Assembly: GCF_015074785.1 (NCBI RefSeq)
Contig: NZ_CP042464.1
Span: 2,477,001-2,541,000, forward strand
Reading direction: 5' to 3'
Length of the DNA: 64,000 nucleotides
Source of the DNA: Segatella copri
GTDB lineage: Bacteria; Bacteroidota; Bacteroidia; Bacteroidales; Bacteroidaceae
Position 1 is the stretch's first letter, and each line of letters starts with the position of its first letter. Below, piece after piece: positions 36,384 through 45,353 of the stretch. Under the pieces are notes generated by a model. It was not told where the DNA came from. It saw nothing but the letters and a program-made list of their open reading frames with translations, and searched no databases. The position numbers and the translations under genes are program-made.

Positions 36384-39300
36384 TTAGAAGTTAAGATTCA
36401 AACCAAGCTGGAAGCTTATTGGACGTGGGTAAGGATTGCTGTCGATACCGCTGCTTACCTCTGGGTCGATTCCCTTATACTTGGTAATGATGAATGGATT
36501 CTGGACTGTGAAGAAGATGCGTCCACTGCAAATCTTCTCTGCACCTACCTTGATCAAGGCTGGGAAGCTGTAGCCCAATGTCATGTTGCTACACTTCAAG
36601 TATGAAGCATTGCGTACGAAATAGTCGCTGGTATTGGTTGGGTTTGTTGCTGTACCCGTGAAACCAAGATTAACAGCTTCTGTTGTCGTATTTCTGAAGG
36701 CACCACTTGCGTTGATTTCGTTCAGAACTGCTTTGCTATTCAAGAAGTCGTAGTATACATAGTTGCCGATTGATGCATGGAAGGCTGCACTGAAGTCCCA
36801 GTTCTTGTAGATGAACTTGGTAGTGAGACCCATGATGACATCAGGAGCTGGGCTCTTGTAGCAATAACGGTCGTCATCATCAATTGTACCATTTCCGTTG
36901 CGGTCAACATAAGCACCCTCGATAGGCTTGCCGTTCTCATCGTAAACCTGCTGGTAAACATAGTATGAATTGATTGGCTGACCAACCTTGTTTACCTGAA
37001 TCTTGGTGTTGTTACCACGAGAAACCTTGTCGCCTGTCCATACCCAGTCTTGCAAACCTGCTTCCAATTCTGTGATTTCGTTGTGGTTCCATCCTACGTT
37101 ATAAGTAACGTCCCAAATGAAGTCCTTTGTAACGATAGGCTTAACGTTGAATGCCAACTCAATACCGTAGTTCTCCAAAGAACCGATGTTCTTCAGAAGT
37201 TGGTCACCAAAGGTTGTACCACCAGCAATGGCAACGCTTGCCAAAAGGTCGGTAGTCTTACGATAGTAACCATCTACATTCACACCGAAACGACCATTGA
37301 GAGCAGTAAAGTCGAGACCTGCATTATAAGTTGTAGTCTTTTCCCATGTCAAGTCTGGATTGCTTGCTGTTGGGCGTAAAGTCTGGTAATAATTATCACC
37401 GAATGGATACTGTGCATAACCATTGCTGACTCTGTACAGAGTAGAATAGTAGAAGTCATCAATACCATTCTGCTGACCGGTCTTACCCCAGCCCAAACGG
37501 AGTTTCAATTCATCGAGCCATTTTGCATCCTTCAGGAAAGGCTCGTTGTTGATCTTCCATGCAAAGGCTGCTGCTGGGAAGTAACCCCACTTCTTACCCT
37601 TTCTGAAACGAGAAGAACCATCGGCACGGAATGTAGCTGTAAACAAATAGCGATCGAGCAAGTTGTAGTTAAGACGTCCGAAGTAAGATACCAGAGAGTT
37701 GTGGGTTCTCCACATTTCGTCATCTTTGCTTACTGGGTCATGCTCGTAATTCCACTTGCCTTCTGTTGTTTCATACAGAGGATTGTTCGCTTTCAAGTAC
37801 TCATCGATACCTGTTCCGTAGTTATAACCTGTTCTGTGGTAGTGGCTCTGCTCTGCACCTGCCATGATGTCAATGTCATGAACACCAAACTTGTGTGCAT
37901 ATTCTGCAAAAGCTTTACCTTCTATACTATATTTATAGGCGTGGTCATAGCCATAATAACCAAAATAGTTGTTGGAGTAAGAATACTTGGAAATAGTTTC
38001 ATCCTGCTTACCATCTGTATACTGGGCACCGATGGCAGCATGCAAATGCAAGTCTTCGAAACCATGAATCTTGTAGTCTACCTCAAGGTTTCCTGAAATA
38101 TCATTAGACTTGGCGATACACTTGTAGTTGTCAAGAACTGCCACAGGGTTCTGTGGCATTTGAGCCTTTGCAATACTAGTCCAGCTAGGATCGGTAATTT
38201 TGTCGTCCTTAGCCTGCAAGTACTGGAAATATCCACCGACGCAATCATATGCCGCATCATCTACGCGAACAGGCTGTGTAGGATCCATGGTAAGTGCGCC
38301 ACCGATGGCATCACCAACCTTTGCATAACGGTCCTTCTCGAACATATACTTCGCTGTGAAGTTAACGTTCAAGTGCTTGTCAAGGAAGGTAGGAGCAACG
38401 TTGATAGATGTATTGAAACGCTTCATCCAAGTGGTCTTAACGATACCGTTGTTATCTTCGAAACCTAAGCTGACACGATAAGGCATATTCTTCAGACCGC
38501 CCTGAATGCTGACGTTGTGATTGGTAGAGATAGCTGTACGGAAAATCTCATCCTGCCAGTCGGTATCGGCAGTACCCAAACCGCTAGTGTCAATACCCAG
38601 ATTGGTAAGAGCCTGCTTGTATTCGCTGGCATTCATTACCTTATATTTCTTCTGGACGGTAGACAATGTTACATCGCCATTATAGGTAACAGATGGTTTC
38701 TGGCCAGAACGTCCCTTCTTGGTTGTAATGATGATGACACCATTAGAAGCACGGGAACCGTAAATAGCTGTAGCAGAAGCATCTTTCAATACGGTGAAGC
38801 TCTCGATATCGTTAGGGTTAATCATAGCCAAGACGTTACTCATACCCTTATTGGTATTGTTGTCAATAGCCAAACCATCGATTACGTAGAGAGGGTCATT
38901 AGAAGCATTCAGAGAGGCACCACCACGGATACGAATCTGTGCACCAGAACCAGGCTGACCGCCACCAGTCTGTACGTCAACACCGGCAATCTTACCTACC
39001 AACATATCAGAGGCACTGCTTGTGATACCCTTTGACATCTCATCTGGCTTGATAGCTGTAACAGAACCAGTCAAGTCGTTCTTCTTAGCGCGACCATAAC
39101 CAATGACAACGACCTCGTTCAAAGACTTCTGGTCGTCAACCAAGGTAATCATCATGTTAGATGTTGCTTTGATTGTTTTTGGTGTCATTCCCAGATAGGT
39201 GAAAGTAAGATTGGCACCTGGCGCTGCATCAACTGAGAAGTTACCATCCATGTCGGTAATGCCTACTGCCTTACCGTTAACTGTAATGGTAGCACCCATG

Positions 39301-39434
39301 ATAGGCTCACCAGAAGCATCCTTCACATGTCCCTTAATCGCATTACTCTGCGCAAAGGAACTCACCGTCAGAAGCAGACCACTTGCTAGGGTCAACGCTC
39401 TGAGAGGCAATTTAATTTTTACCTGCTTCATCAT
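36384..39434 (-). CDS. susC: SusC-type TonB-dependent starch transporter, copy 2
   Basis: The 1016-aa protein equals copy 1 in length. Signal, carboxypeptidase-like domain, TonB box and plug are almost unchanged over the first ~251 residues (two differences, PGSGAQ and ASLNAS). The barrel diverges in loops, for example VRVDDAAYDCVGGYF versus VYGNGEDYKYVGGYF and STLYRVSNGYAQ versus TPVYTVSDTYAQ. The ribosome-site leader is shared with copy 1, but 15-30 bp upstream homology ends. No LacI operator or -7 box with 54-bp spacing lies upstream; the next gene on the same strand is the broken integrase. Expression is therefore doubtful unless by read-through or rearrangement. Confidence 0.95.
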   Translation of the reverse strand: MMKQVKIKLPLRALTLASGLLLTVSSFAQSNAIKGHVKDASGEPIMGATITVNGKAVGITDMDGNFSVDAAPGANLTFTYLGMTPKTIKATSNMMITLVDDQKSLNEVVVIGYGRAKKNDLTGSVTAIKPDEMSKGITSSASDMLVGKIAGVDVQTGGGQPGSGAQIRIRGGASLNASNDPLYVIDGLAIDNNTNKGMSNVLAMINPNDIESFTVLKDASATAIYGSRASNGVIIITTKKGRSGQKPSVTYNGDVTLSTVQKKYKVMNASEYKQALTNLGIDTSGLGTADTDWQDEIFRTAISTNHNVSIQGGLKNMPYRVSLGFEDNNGIVKTTWMKRFNTSINVAPTFLDKHLNVNFTAKYMFEKDRYAKVGDAIGGALTMDPTQPVRVDDAAYDCVGGYFQYLQAKDDKITDPSWTSIAKAQMPQNPVAVLDNYKCIAKSNDISGNLEVDYKIHGFEDLHLHAAIGAQYTDGKQDETISKYSYSNNYFGYYGYDHAYKYSIEGKAFAEYAHKFGVHDIDIMAGAEQSHYHRTGYNYGTGIDEYLKANNPLYETTEGKWNYEHDPVSKDDEMWRTHNSLVSYFGRLNYNLLDRYLFTATFRADGSSRFRKGKKWGYFPAAAFAWKINNEPFLKDAKWLDELKLRLGWGKTGQQNGIDDFYYSTLYRVSNGYAQYPFGDNYYQTLRPTASNPDLTWEKTTTYNAGLDFTALNGRFGVNVDGYYRKTTDLLASVAIAGGTTFGDQLLKNIGSLENYGIELAFNVKPIVTKDFIWDVTYNVGWNHNEITELEAGLQDWVWTGDKVSRGNNTKIQVNKVGQPINSYYVYQQVYDENGKPIEGAYVDRNGNGTIDDDDRYCYKSPAPDVIMGLTTKFIYKNWDFSAAFHASIGNYVYYDFLNSKAVLNEINASGAFRNTTTEAVNLGFTGTATNPTNTSDYFVRNASYLKCSNMTLGYSFPALIKVGAEKICSGRIFFTVQNPFIITKYKGIDPEVSSGIDSNPYPRPISFQLGLNLNF

Positions 39435-39491
39435 TTGCTTGATTTTTAAGTTTGCAACTTGCCCTCTCCTTCAAGTTTCTGAAAGCATCAT

Positions 39492-39514
39492 GTACCTAAA
39501 AGCGTACCTAAAGA
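39492..39514 (+). repeat. 23-bp integrase-flanking repeat, left copy
   Basis: Two GTACCTAAA half-units in direct order separated by AGC, ending GA. It matches 51515-51537 at 21 of 23 positions; only the central AG/GA differs. The integrase stop codon lies inside it. Candidate recombination site of that integrase. Confidence 0.6.
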
Positions 39515-39681
39515 GGCTTGATTTGGTCCAAAAGGTTCACCGCCTCAACCTTCTTTCTGTTCACTATCTCGGCATATACTTGCGTGGTTATGATGTTTTG
39601 ATGTCCCAACAGTTTGCTGGTGGTATAGAGGTCCACTCCCATCGTGAGCAAGGTGGTGGCAAAGGTATGACGAGATACATG
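39508..39681 (-). pseudogene. C-terminal fragment of the split tyrosine integrase
   Basis: On the minus strand this encodes HVSRHTFATTLLTMGVDLYT, then SKLLGHQNIITTQVYAEI and a tail ending DQIKPL. It supplies the second Arg (HxxR), His and catalytic Tyr missing from the piece at 50268-51446. Joining the two pieces at the shared GATACATG restores a continuous frame PVTFHVSRHTF. The stop codon is at 39508-39510. Confidence 0.88.
39668..39681 (+). other. attL of the cfxA element
   Basis: TGACGAGATACATG. It matches attR at 12 of 14 positions; the differing bases GA versus TC precede the common GATACATG core. Confidence 0.7.
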
Positions 39682-39822
39682 CACAATTTAAGCAAAAGCA
39701 ACGGAAAGTGAAGATGAGAGAAATGAACTGCAAGTGGTTGAGAATGAGCAATATTTCATAATTCTGCCAATTGGCTGCAAAGCAAAGCCGAGCAGGATAT
39801 TGAGTTATTTCAGTTACCAAAC

Positions 39823-39859
39823 CGTTAGCGGTCAGTTACCGAAACCAACACTGCTAACG
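39823..39859. promoter_or_regulatory. Candidate arm-type recombinase sites, left end
   Basis: CGTTAGCGGTCA at 39823-39834 and the inverted CACTGCTAACG at 39849-39859 share the core CGTTAGCRGT. A third copy is at the far right end (50330-50341). Placement at both ends suggests recombinase binding. The surrounding 39682-39971 holds no gene; a -7 box TATTTTTG (39944-39951) precedes the first recombinase. Confidence 0.45.
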
Positions 39860-39971
39860 AGGTGAAAAACAAATAGTTTGTCACCAGTGTTTGTTGCACT
39901 GTTCTGCACAACTTTCAATGACGGAGAATGCTTACTGATTGATTATTTTTGCAAACTAAAAAAGTAAGCAG

Positions 39972-41201
39972 ATGAAAGTTGAAAAATTCAAGGTGCTGCT
40001 CTACCTCAAAAAGAGCGGATTGGACAAGAACGGTAAGGCTCCCATCATGGGACGCATCACCCTCAACCGAACAATGGCGCAGTTCGGTTGCAAGTTGTCA
40101 TGTACGCCAAAGTTATGGAATCCACGTGAGAGCAGACTTGACGGCAAGAGCAAGGAGGCTGTGGAAGTGAACGCCAAGATTGACAAGCTGTTGCTGGCAA
40201 TAAACTCAGCCTACGAGTCACTTGTGGAGCGCAAGACGGCTTTTGACGCAAAGGCGATAAAGGATCTGTTTCAATGCAGTGCAGACACTCAGATGACCTT
40301 GTTGAAGCAGCTTGACGCCATCATTGCGGACATTGAGTCAAGAATCGGCATCGACTACAAGAAAGGCACGCTACCAAACTACCAGTACACTCGCCTGACA
40401 TTGGGATTGTTCGTCAAGAAGCGTTATGGAACTGACGATGTGGCATTCGGTGAGCTTGACGAGCTGTTTATCCGTGAGTACATGGACTTTTGCTTGGACC
40501 AGAGAGGTCTTGCACTTGATACAGTCCGCCACTATCTCGCCATATTGAAGAAGACCTGCCGAATAGCTTTCAAGGCAGGACACTCCGAGCGTTATCATTT
40601 CATGCACTTCAAGCTACCTCAAAAGAAAGAGAATCCACCAAAGGCATTGACACGTGAGGACTTCCTGAAAATTCGTGACCTCGAAATACCAGAGCGAAGA
40701 AAATCGTTGGCTTTGACCCGTGACCTTTTTCTTTTCGCCTGCTATACAGGCACGGCTTATGCCGATACGGTTTCTATCACGGAAGAAAACCTCTTTCGTG
40801 ATGAGGAGGGTAGCCTTTGGCTGAAATACCACAGAAAGAAGAACAAGATGCTTGCACGTGTGAAGTTACTGCCAGAGGCGCTTGCCATGTTGGAGAAATA
40901 CAAAGACCCGACAAGACCTACTCTTTTACCGCCACAGGAATTTCGAGTGCTGAGAGGTAACATGAAAAGTCTCCGAGTACTATCTGGCATAAGTATGGAT
41001 TTGGTCTATCATGTTGGACGGCACAGTTTCGCATCGCTCGTTACGCTCGAAGAAGGTGTTCCGATAGAGACTATCAGCAGAATGCTTGGTCACAGCAACA
41101 TTCAGACCACGCAAATCTATGCACGTGTCACCCCGAAAAAGCTATTTGAGGATATGGACAAGTTCATCGAAGCCAACAAGGACTTCAAGTTTGTCCTGTA
41201 A
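39972..41201 (+). CDS. Tyrosine recombinase 1 of the cfxA element
   Basis: The 409-aa protein has an N-terminal arm-binding domain (KVLLYLKKSGLDKNGKAPIM), a SAM-like core-binding domain and a catalytic domain with HVGRHSF, MLGHSNIQTTQIYARV (His and Tyr nucleophile). In the first motif, CYTGTAYAD, the usual Arg is absent, as in IntDOT-type enzymes. Sits 290 bp from attL with promoter box at 39944, and is followed 31 bp later by a second recombinase, so the pair is an operon. Likely works in integration/excision of this element. Confidence 0.88.
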   Translation: MKVEKFKVLLYLKKSGLDKNGKAPIMGRITLNRTMAQFGCKLSCTPKLWNPRESRLDGKSKEAVEVNAKIDKLLLAINSAYESLVERKTAFDAKAIKDLFQCSADTQMTLLKQLDAIIADIESRIGIDYKKGTLPNYQYTRLTLGLFVKKRYGTDDVAFGELDELFIREYMDFCLDQRGLALDTVRHYLAILKKTCRIAFKAGHSERYHFMHFKLPQKKENPPKALTREDFLKIRDLEIPERRKSLALTRDLFLFACYTGTAYADTVSITEENLFRDEEGSLWLKYHRKKNKMLARVKLLPEALAMLEKYKDPTRPTLLPPQEFRVLRGNMKSLRVLSGISMDLVYHVGRHSFASLVTLEEGVPIETISRMLGHSNIQTTQIYARVTPKKLFEDMDKFIEANKDFKFVL

Positions 41202-41232
41202 TATTATCACAAAATAAGAAAGGAACATAACA

Positions 41233-42456
41233 ATGAGAAGTACATACAAGCAGTTTTATTATATCAACCGTGGCAGAGTAAAGGCAGACGGAACCACATC
41301 TATATTTTGCCGTATCACGATTGACGGCAAAGTGTCAGCCATAGCAACAGGTCTTTACTGTGCTCCCGAAGAATGGGACACGAAAAAAGGTGAAGCCAAG
41401 AATGCAAGAGTGAACGGACAACTGCAAGCGTTCAGACTAAGAATTGACGAAGCCTACGAGCAGGCAACAAAGGAAAAGGGCATCGTTACCGCCGAGATTC
41501 TGAAGAATGTTATTGTTGATGCAAATACTATCCCGATGACATTGCTTGCCACTGGCGAGGAGGAGCGTGAACGCCTTAGGCTGCGCTCTATCCGTATTAA
41601 CTCAACATCTTCTTATCGCCAATCTAAGACATCGCAGCTAAACTTGCGAGAGTTCATCGGGTTACGAGGAATGAATGACATTGCATTTGAAGATCTGACT
41701 GAGGAATTTGGCAAATCTTATAAGTTGTTCTTGATTGGCAAAGGGTATAGTGCATCCAATACGAACCATAATCTTTGTTGGCTGCAACGCTTGGTTTATA
41801 TCGCTGTTGACAGAGGTCTGCTGAAATTCAATCCATTGGAAGATGTCGGATATGAAAAGAAAGGCTCACCAAAGCGTAGACATATATCCAGAAATGACTT
41901 GCTGCTCATTATGGAGACTCCTATGGAAGATAAGGCTTTGGAGTTGGCACGCAGAATGTTTGTTTTCTCCAGCCTTACAGGTTTGGCTTATGTCGATTTA
42001 CGTAACCTGTATCCACACCATATCGGGATGACGGCAGACGGCAAAAAATACATCCGTGAGAAAAGAGCAAAGACCAACAACGAAGCGTTCATTCCCTTGC
42101 ATCCGATAGCTGAACAAATAATGTCGCTATACAATACAGCGGATGATAGCAAACCTGTTTTCCCTCTTTCTTCACGTGATTCCATGTGGTTTGAATTTCA
42201 TTCACTCGGTGTGGCTTTGGGTATAAATGAGAACCTTACCGCACACGTTGCAAGACATACATTCGGAGTAAACATGGTTACTTCGGGCATATCAATGGAA
42301 AGCATCGCCAAGATGATGGGGCATTCCAACCTGCGAAGCACCCAGGTCTATGCCGTCATCACCGATGACAAGATATCCAAGGACATGGACAAGCTGATGC
42401 AGCGCAGAGAAACAAAAGAAACTGACCAGAATAAAAATAAGGAGGACGGGAAATGA
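41233..42456 (+). CDS. Tyrosine recombinase 2 of the cfxA element
   Basis: The 407-aa protein has the same three-domain plan: arm domain (FYYINRGRVKADGTTSIFCR), core-binding domain, and catalytic motifs HVARHTFG and MMGHSNLRSTQVYAVI. The first motif reads SLTGLAYVDL, again without the standard Arg. It ends by overlapping the next gene by 4 bp (ATGA). Tandem recombinases of this kind mark several Bacteroidetes elements; which one is essential here cannot be told. Confidence 0.87.
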   Translation: MRSTYKQFYYINRGRVKADGTTSIFCRITIDGKVSAIATGLYCAPEEWDTKKGEAKNARVNGQLQAFRLRIDEAYEQATKEKGIVTAEILKNVIVDANTIPMTLLATGEEERERLRLRSIRINSTSSYRQSKTSQLNLREFIGLRGMNDIAFEDLTEEFGKSYKLFLIGKGYSASNTNHNLCWLQRLVYIAVDRGLLKFNPLEDVGYEKKGSPKRRHISRNDLLLIMETPMEDKALELARRMFVFSSLTGLAYVDLRNLYPHHIGMTADGKKYIREKRAKTNNEAFIPLHPIAEQIMSLYNTADDSKPVFPLSSRDSMWFEFHSLGVALGINENLTAHVARHTFGVNMVTSGISMESIAKMMGHSNLRSTQVYAVITDDKISKDMDKLMQRRETKETDQNKNKEDGK

Positions 42457-42815
42457 ACAGAGGAGTTATAACTATCAGCGAGAGCGGAACGGTATCCATG
42501 CCGACCGATACTGTATGGATGACCATGCAGGAGATTGCCGACATGTATAATGTATTCGGCTACTATGTGCGCAAGGCTGTCAAGGCTGTATTCAAGGACG
42601 GCATTCTGAAAGAGCAGGGTGTACGCCGTCATGTCAGGAAGAACGACCGCATCAGCTATGATGTGTATAGCCTTGAACTCGTCATTGCGGTAGCCTTCCG
42701 TATTGACAGCATTGAGAGCAGAGCCTTTCGGGAGTTCATCATGCAGTCCGTCATCGGCAGACAGACAAGCCGCACTAAACTGGTCTGTATCTTTACAGAG
42801 AATGCAATGGCATAG
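42453..42815 (+). CDS. RhuM-like N-terminal domain protein
   Basis: The 120-aa product (VWMTMQEIADMYNVFGYYVR; DVYSLELVIAVAFRIDSIES) resembles the DNA-binding N-terminal part of the RhuM/virulence-protein family, shortened. It overlaps recombinase 2 by 4 bp and is probably translated with it. It could be an accessory or excision-control factor. No function is proven. A small hairpin (GGAGGCTTTGCGCCTCC) lies after the stop. Confidence 0.6.
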   Translation: MNRGVITISESGTVSMPTDTVWMTMQEIADMYNVFGYYVRKAVKAVFKDGILKEQGVRRHVRKNDRISYDVYSLELVIAVAFRIDSIESRAFREFIMQSVIGRQTSRTKLVCIFTENAMA

Positions 42816-43053
42816 ACCTGCCATAAAGCAACGTTCCTTGGAGGCTTTGCGCCTCCAGCCACTTGGGCGAACCACCGCAGTGTGTTTTAGCATGGTATTA
42901 GATTTATACAGGTAACACAAATGATACCCGGCAAACACGAACAACTCGGTATAGCCAATAAAACGAGGCGACAACCTATAACAACCATACTCGGTAAGTT
43001 ATACGTTGTCGCCTTGTTCATTTCACCCCACTCATCAAGGACATGCATTTCTC

Positions 43054-43362
43054 CTACAAGCCCTTCATCCGGTACGCCTCACGATAGTTAGCCATCAGAA
43101 TCTTCTGAATGTCGGACTCGCGGTAGAGAATCTTTCCGCCAAGCTGGATATACGGGATGACACCGTTGTTTCGGTAGTCCTGCAGGGTTCTTCGGCTCAG
43201 TTGCAGTCTGGCGCAAAGCTCCTTGTCCGTCATGAACCGCTCACCGCCAAGCATGGGGCGGTAGTTCATCACGGCACGTTCAAAATTGTCAACCATTCGG
43301 TTGAGGTGGTTCACGATGTGGTTCATCCACTCGCTGTTTCTTGTCATTACTTCATTGCTCAT
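43054..43362 (-). CDS. Excisionase-type helix-turn-helix protein A
   Basis: The 102-aa protein has a MerR-like HTH_17 domain in the C-terminal half (FMTDKELCARLQLSRRTLQD; IPYIQLGGKILYRESDIQ). Such paired HTH proteins in Bacteroidetes integrative elements act as excision or regulation factors. It follows HTH protein B by 82 bp on the same strand. Confidence 0.8.
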   Translation of the reverse strand: MSNEVMTRNSEWMNHIVNHLNRMVDNFERAVMNYRPMLGGERFMTDKELCARLQLSRRTLQDYRNNGVIPYIQLGGKILYRESDIQKILMANYREAYRMKGL

Positions 43363-43444
43363 AGTTGTCTCGTTTTATAGTTGATACTTACGTTACTCGG
43401 TTTACTTGCTGCATTGGATTAAGTGGCTGTTGTATATTGACAGC

Positions 43445-43756
43445 CTAACCTGTGCGCTTGCGAAAGCGCATGTCCTTTTTCTTGTCCTCCACTACTGCTA
43501 CGATAGCCATCACGTCCTCCGGCTTGTAGTAGGTCTTGTGGCTGATTTGCGTATAAGCCAAAGTTCCGTTGTCCCGAAGCGTCTGCACTGTCCGTGGGCA
43601 GATGTTGAGCGTCTGACACACGTCCTGCGTGTCGAGCCACTTGTTCATGGTCTTATCCTCACTGCGCTCACGGATTCTGTCCATGCGCTTCACGAAGTTC
43701 TCCAACTGGGCATCAAGATAGTTGAATGCCTCTTCCTCGAATACGATGAATCCCAT
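43445..43756 (-). CDS. Excisionase-type helix-turn-helix protein B
   Basis: The 103-aa protein carries the same HTH_17 pattern (WLDTQDVCQTLNICPRTVQT; YYKPEDVMAIV) after a coiled N-terminal part. First gene of the minus-strand HTH pair; a -7 box TATCTTTG is at 43835-43842 on the minus strand. Probably controls excision or gene expression of the element. Confidence 0.8.
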   Translation of the reverse strand: MGFIVFEEEAFNYLDAQLENFVKRMDRIRERSEDKTMNKWLDTQDVCQTLNICPRTVQTLRDNGTLAYTQISHKTYYKPEDVMAIVAVVEDKKKDMRFRKRTG

Positions 43757-44152
43757 ACTTTTCTTTTTCTAAGTTAATACTATGTTATATGTCGCAAAGC
43801 TCCACGCATATGCTGTGCTCCACGTTTGTGAGTGCAAAGATAAGGCACGGCAATCTAAAAACAAGCGTTTTCAATTTCTGTGGCAGTATGTTGCCGGGGT
43901 TTGCCGACTTCAACGCCAAAAACAACAAGAAAAACTTGCACGACTGCAACGAATACATGAACAATGATGAGTTGAGAAATACGTTGAAGTTCTCACAACT
44001 ATCTCGGTATGCAAATAAGCAAGCCACAACTAAATTGCCACGTTACACCCAATCAGTTGCATGGTTGCACTCAGTACACTTACTTTGCACCCGACAATCG
44101 GTCAATGGTGCAAACCGTGACCACTATACTAACAAATAAAACAGCATAAGCT
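43757..44152. other. Intergenic region of the cfxA element
   Basis: Between divergent genes. It holds the HTH promoter at 43835-43842. A 116-codon plus-strand frame exists but its composition and lack of domain make it unlikely to be real. Confidence 0.4.
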
Positions 44153-44635
44153 ATGGCAAGAACAAAAGATGTAGTCTTGGCTCCTGAGCAAAAGGAGCTG
44201 ATGGAAAAAGAGTATTTGGATTTTGTTAAACCATCTACGTATGGCAACAAAGACAATCCAAGTAGTTGTAATTCTCTCTATGATGATGTAGAGAACCCAG
44301 AGTTGAGAGCAATTGTAGAGAAAGTTGCAGCAACAACTCCCTATAGAGAGGAAACATCACCGAATGAGGCTCAATCGCCACCGAATCCGCTGAAGCGCAT
44401 CAGCGGCAAGCAGCGCAAGGCGACATTAGAGGAGTATCAGCAGACCTTCCTCCAGGTTCCAAGGATTGACGACCGCAAGCCAGTCTTCGTCAGTTCCGAT
44501 GTACGAGACCGTCTTGATCGTGTCGTCCGCATCCTCGGAGGAAGGCGCATGAGCGTATCGGGCATCATCGAGAACATCGTGCGCCACCACCTAAGCCTTT
44601 ATGAAGAGGACTTCGAGGCTTGGCGCAAATTGTGA
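44153..44635 (+). CDS. DUF3408 protein of mobilizable/conjugative elements
   Basis: The 160-aa protein has a disordered N-terminal half and a conserved C-terminal ribbon-helix-helix-like domain (VFVSSDVRDRLDRVVRILGG; SVSGIIENIVRHHL), the DUF3408 type found in Bacteroides conjugative and mobilizable transposons next to mobilization genes. Probable DNA-binding accessory of transfer. The oriT-like repeat lies 70 bp downstream. Confidence 0.82.
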   Translation: MARTKDVVLAPEQKELMEKEYLDFVKPSTYGNKDNPSSCNSLYDDVENPELRAIVEKVAATTPYREETSPNEAQSPPNPLKRISGKQRKATLEEYQQTFLQVPRIDDRKPVFVSSDVRDRLDRVVRILGGRRMSVSGIIENIVRHHLSLYEEDFEAWRKL

Positions 44636-44704
44636 GAATTAAGGTCTGCGACCTTGGACGTGGATAGCTGAAAGGCTGTAGTTCCAACTAACGTGTTCTG
44701 AGAG

Positions 44705-44746
44705 GGAGCGAGGTTATGTTTTGGGAACCCCAAAACGCCTCGCTCC
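44705..44746. other. oriT-like inverted repeat
   Basis: Arms GGAGCGAGG (44705-44713) and CCTCGCTCC (44738-44746) with inner GTTTTGGG/CCCAAAAC. A stem of this kind upstream of a mob start is the usual shape of an oriT. Direct proof is lacking. Confidence 0.5.
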
Positions 44747-44819
44747 ACCATGAGGGCGGAGGAATTTTGCTCCCGACGGTCGCAGAAAGTGAGTGTACCA
44801 ACTGTAAACAGTATATCGA

Positions 44820-45261
44820 ATGACAAGCATACAGGAACAAAGCAGGAAAAAGGGCGGAAGACCGCCCACAGGCAGGGTTCGCAAGCTGTCGAAGTCTGTC
44901 ACGGCTCGCCAGAATCATAGACAAGGCTTTCAGGTGGTTTCCGATGTTCAGGGAAATGCTGCGCATGGAAAAGTTTTGTGCCATGCTGGGATTCTCTAAA
45001 GAAATGACTGAAAGTCTTATAGTCAAAAAAGAAGCCCTGAAATGTAGCGGTAAAATCTATTCCGAGCAACACAGGCGGAACTTTGATATAAAGGATGATA
45101 TTTTAAGGGTGGAAAATGACCCTGACGATGAAAGCAGGCTGAACCTGACAATAAACAGGAAGCCGATTGCCGACTGGTTCAGGGAGCAATGGCACAGGCT
45201 TAGATATGGAGCAAGAGTGCCGCAACAGGAAGAAAGAAAAAGTAGAGGATTCAAATTATAA
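44820..45261 (+). pseudogene. Fused remnants of the mobilization genes
   Basis: ATG 44820 opens a frame typical of a MobA/MobC start (RKKGGRPPTGRVRKLSKSVTA) that stops at 44997-44999 after 59 codons. A second frame overlapping it reads the C-terminal end of a larger mobilization protein (IIDKAFRWFPMFREML; MLGFSKEMTESLIVKKEALK; stop 45261). The middle of the mob region, including any relaxase active site, is missing, so a deletion fused the two ends out of frame. Confidence 0.65.
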
Positions 45262-45353
45262 TAGAAGCAATTTGATTAGTAATCTAAAAGCACTCCGATA
45301 ACGATTAGAGTGCTTTTAGATTGTTTATCATTAATTATCAAAGCAAGTGCAGT

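Larger units (their letters stand above)
31918..39449 (-). repeat. Right arm of the large inverted duplication (susCDEF copy 2)
   Basis: This is the minus-strand partner of 14362-21945. Homology stops upstream of susC2 within about 15 bp of leader, so the operator and -7 box of copy 1 are absent. At the other end homology stops at the junction with an ISAon1-type transposase remnant near 31918. Confidence 0.85.

Noticed and set aside
43789..44139. Possible 116-aa gene in the cfxA element
   Set aside because: No domain, odd composition, no ribosome site, and it overlaps the promoter of the HTH pair.
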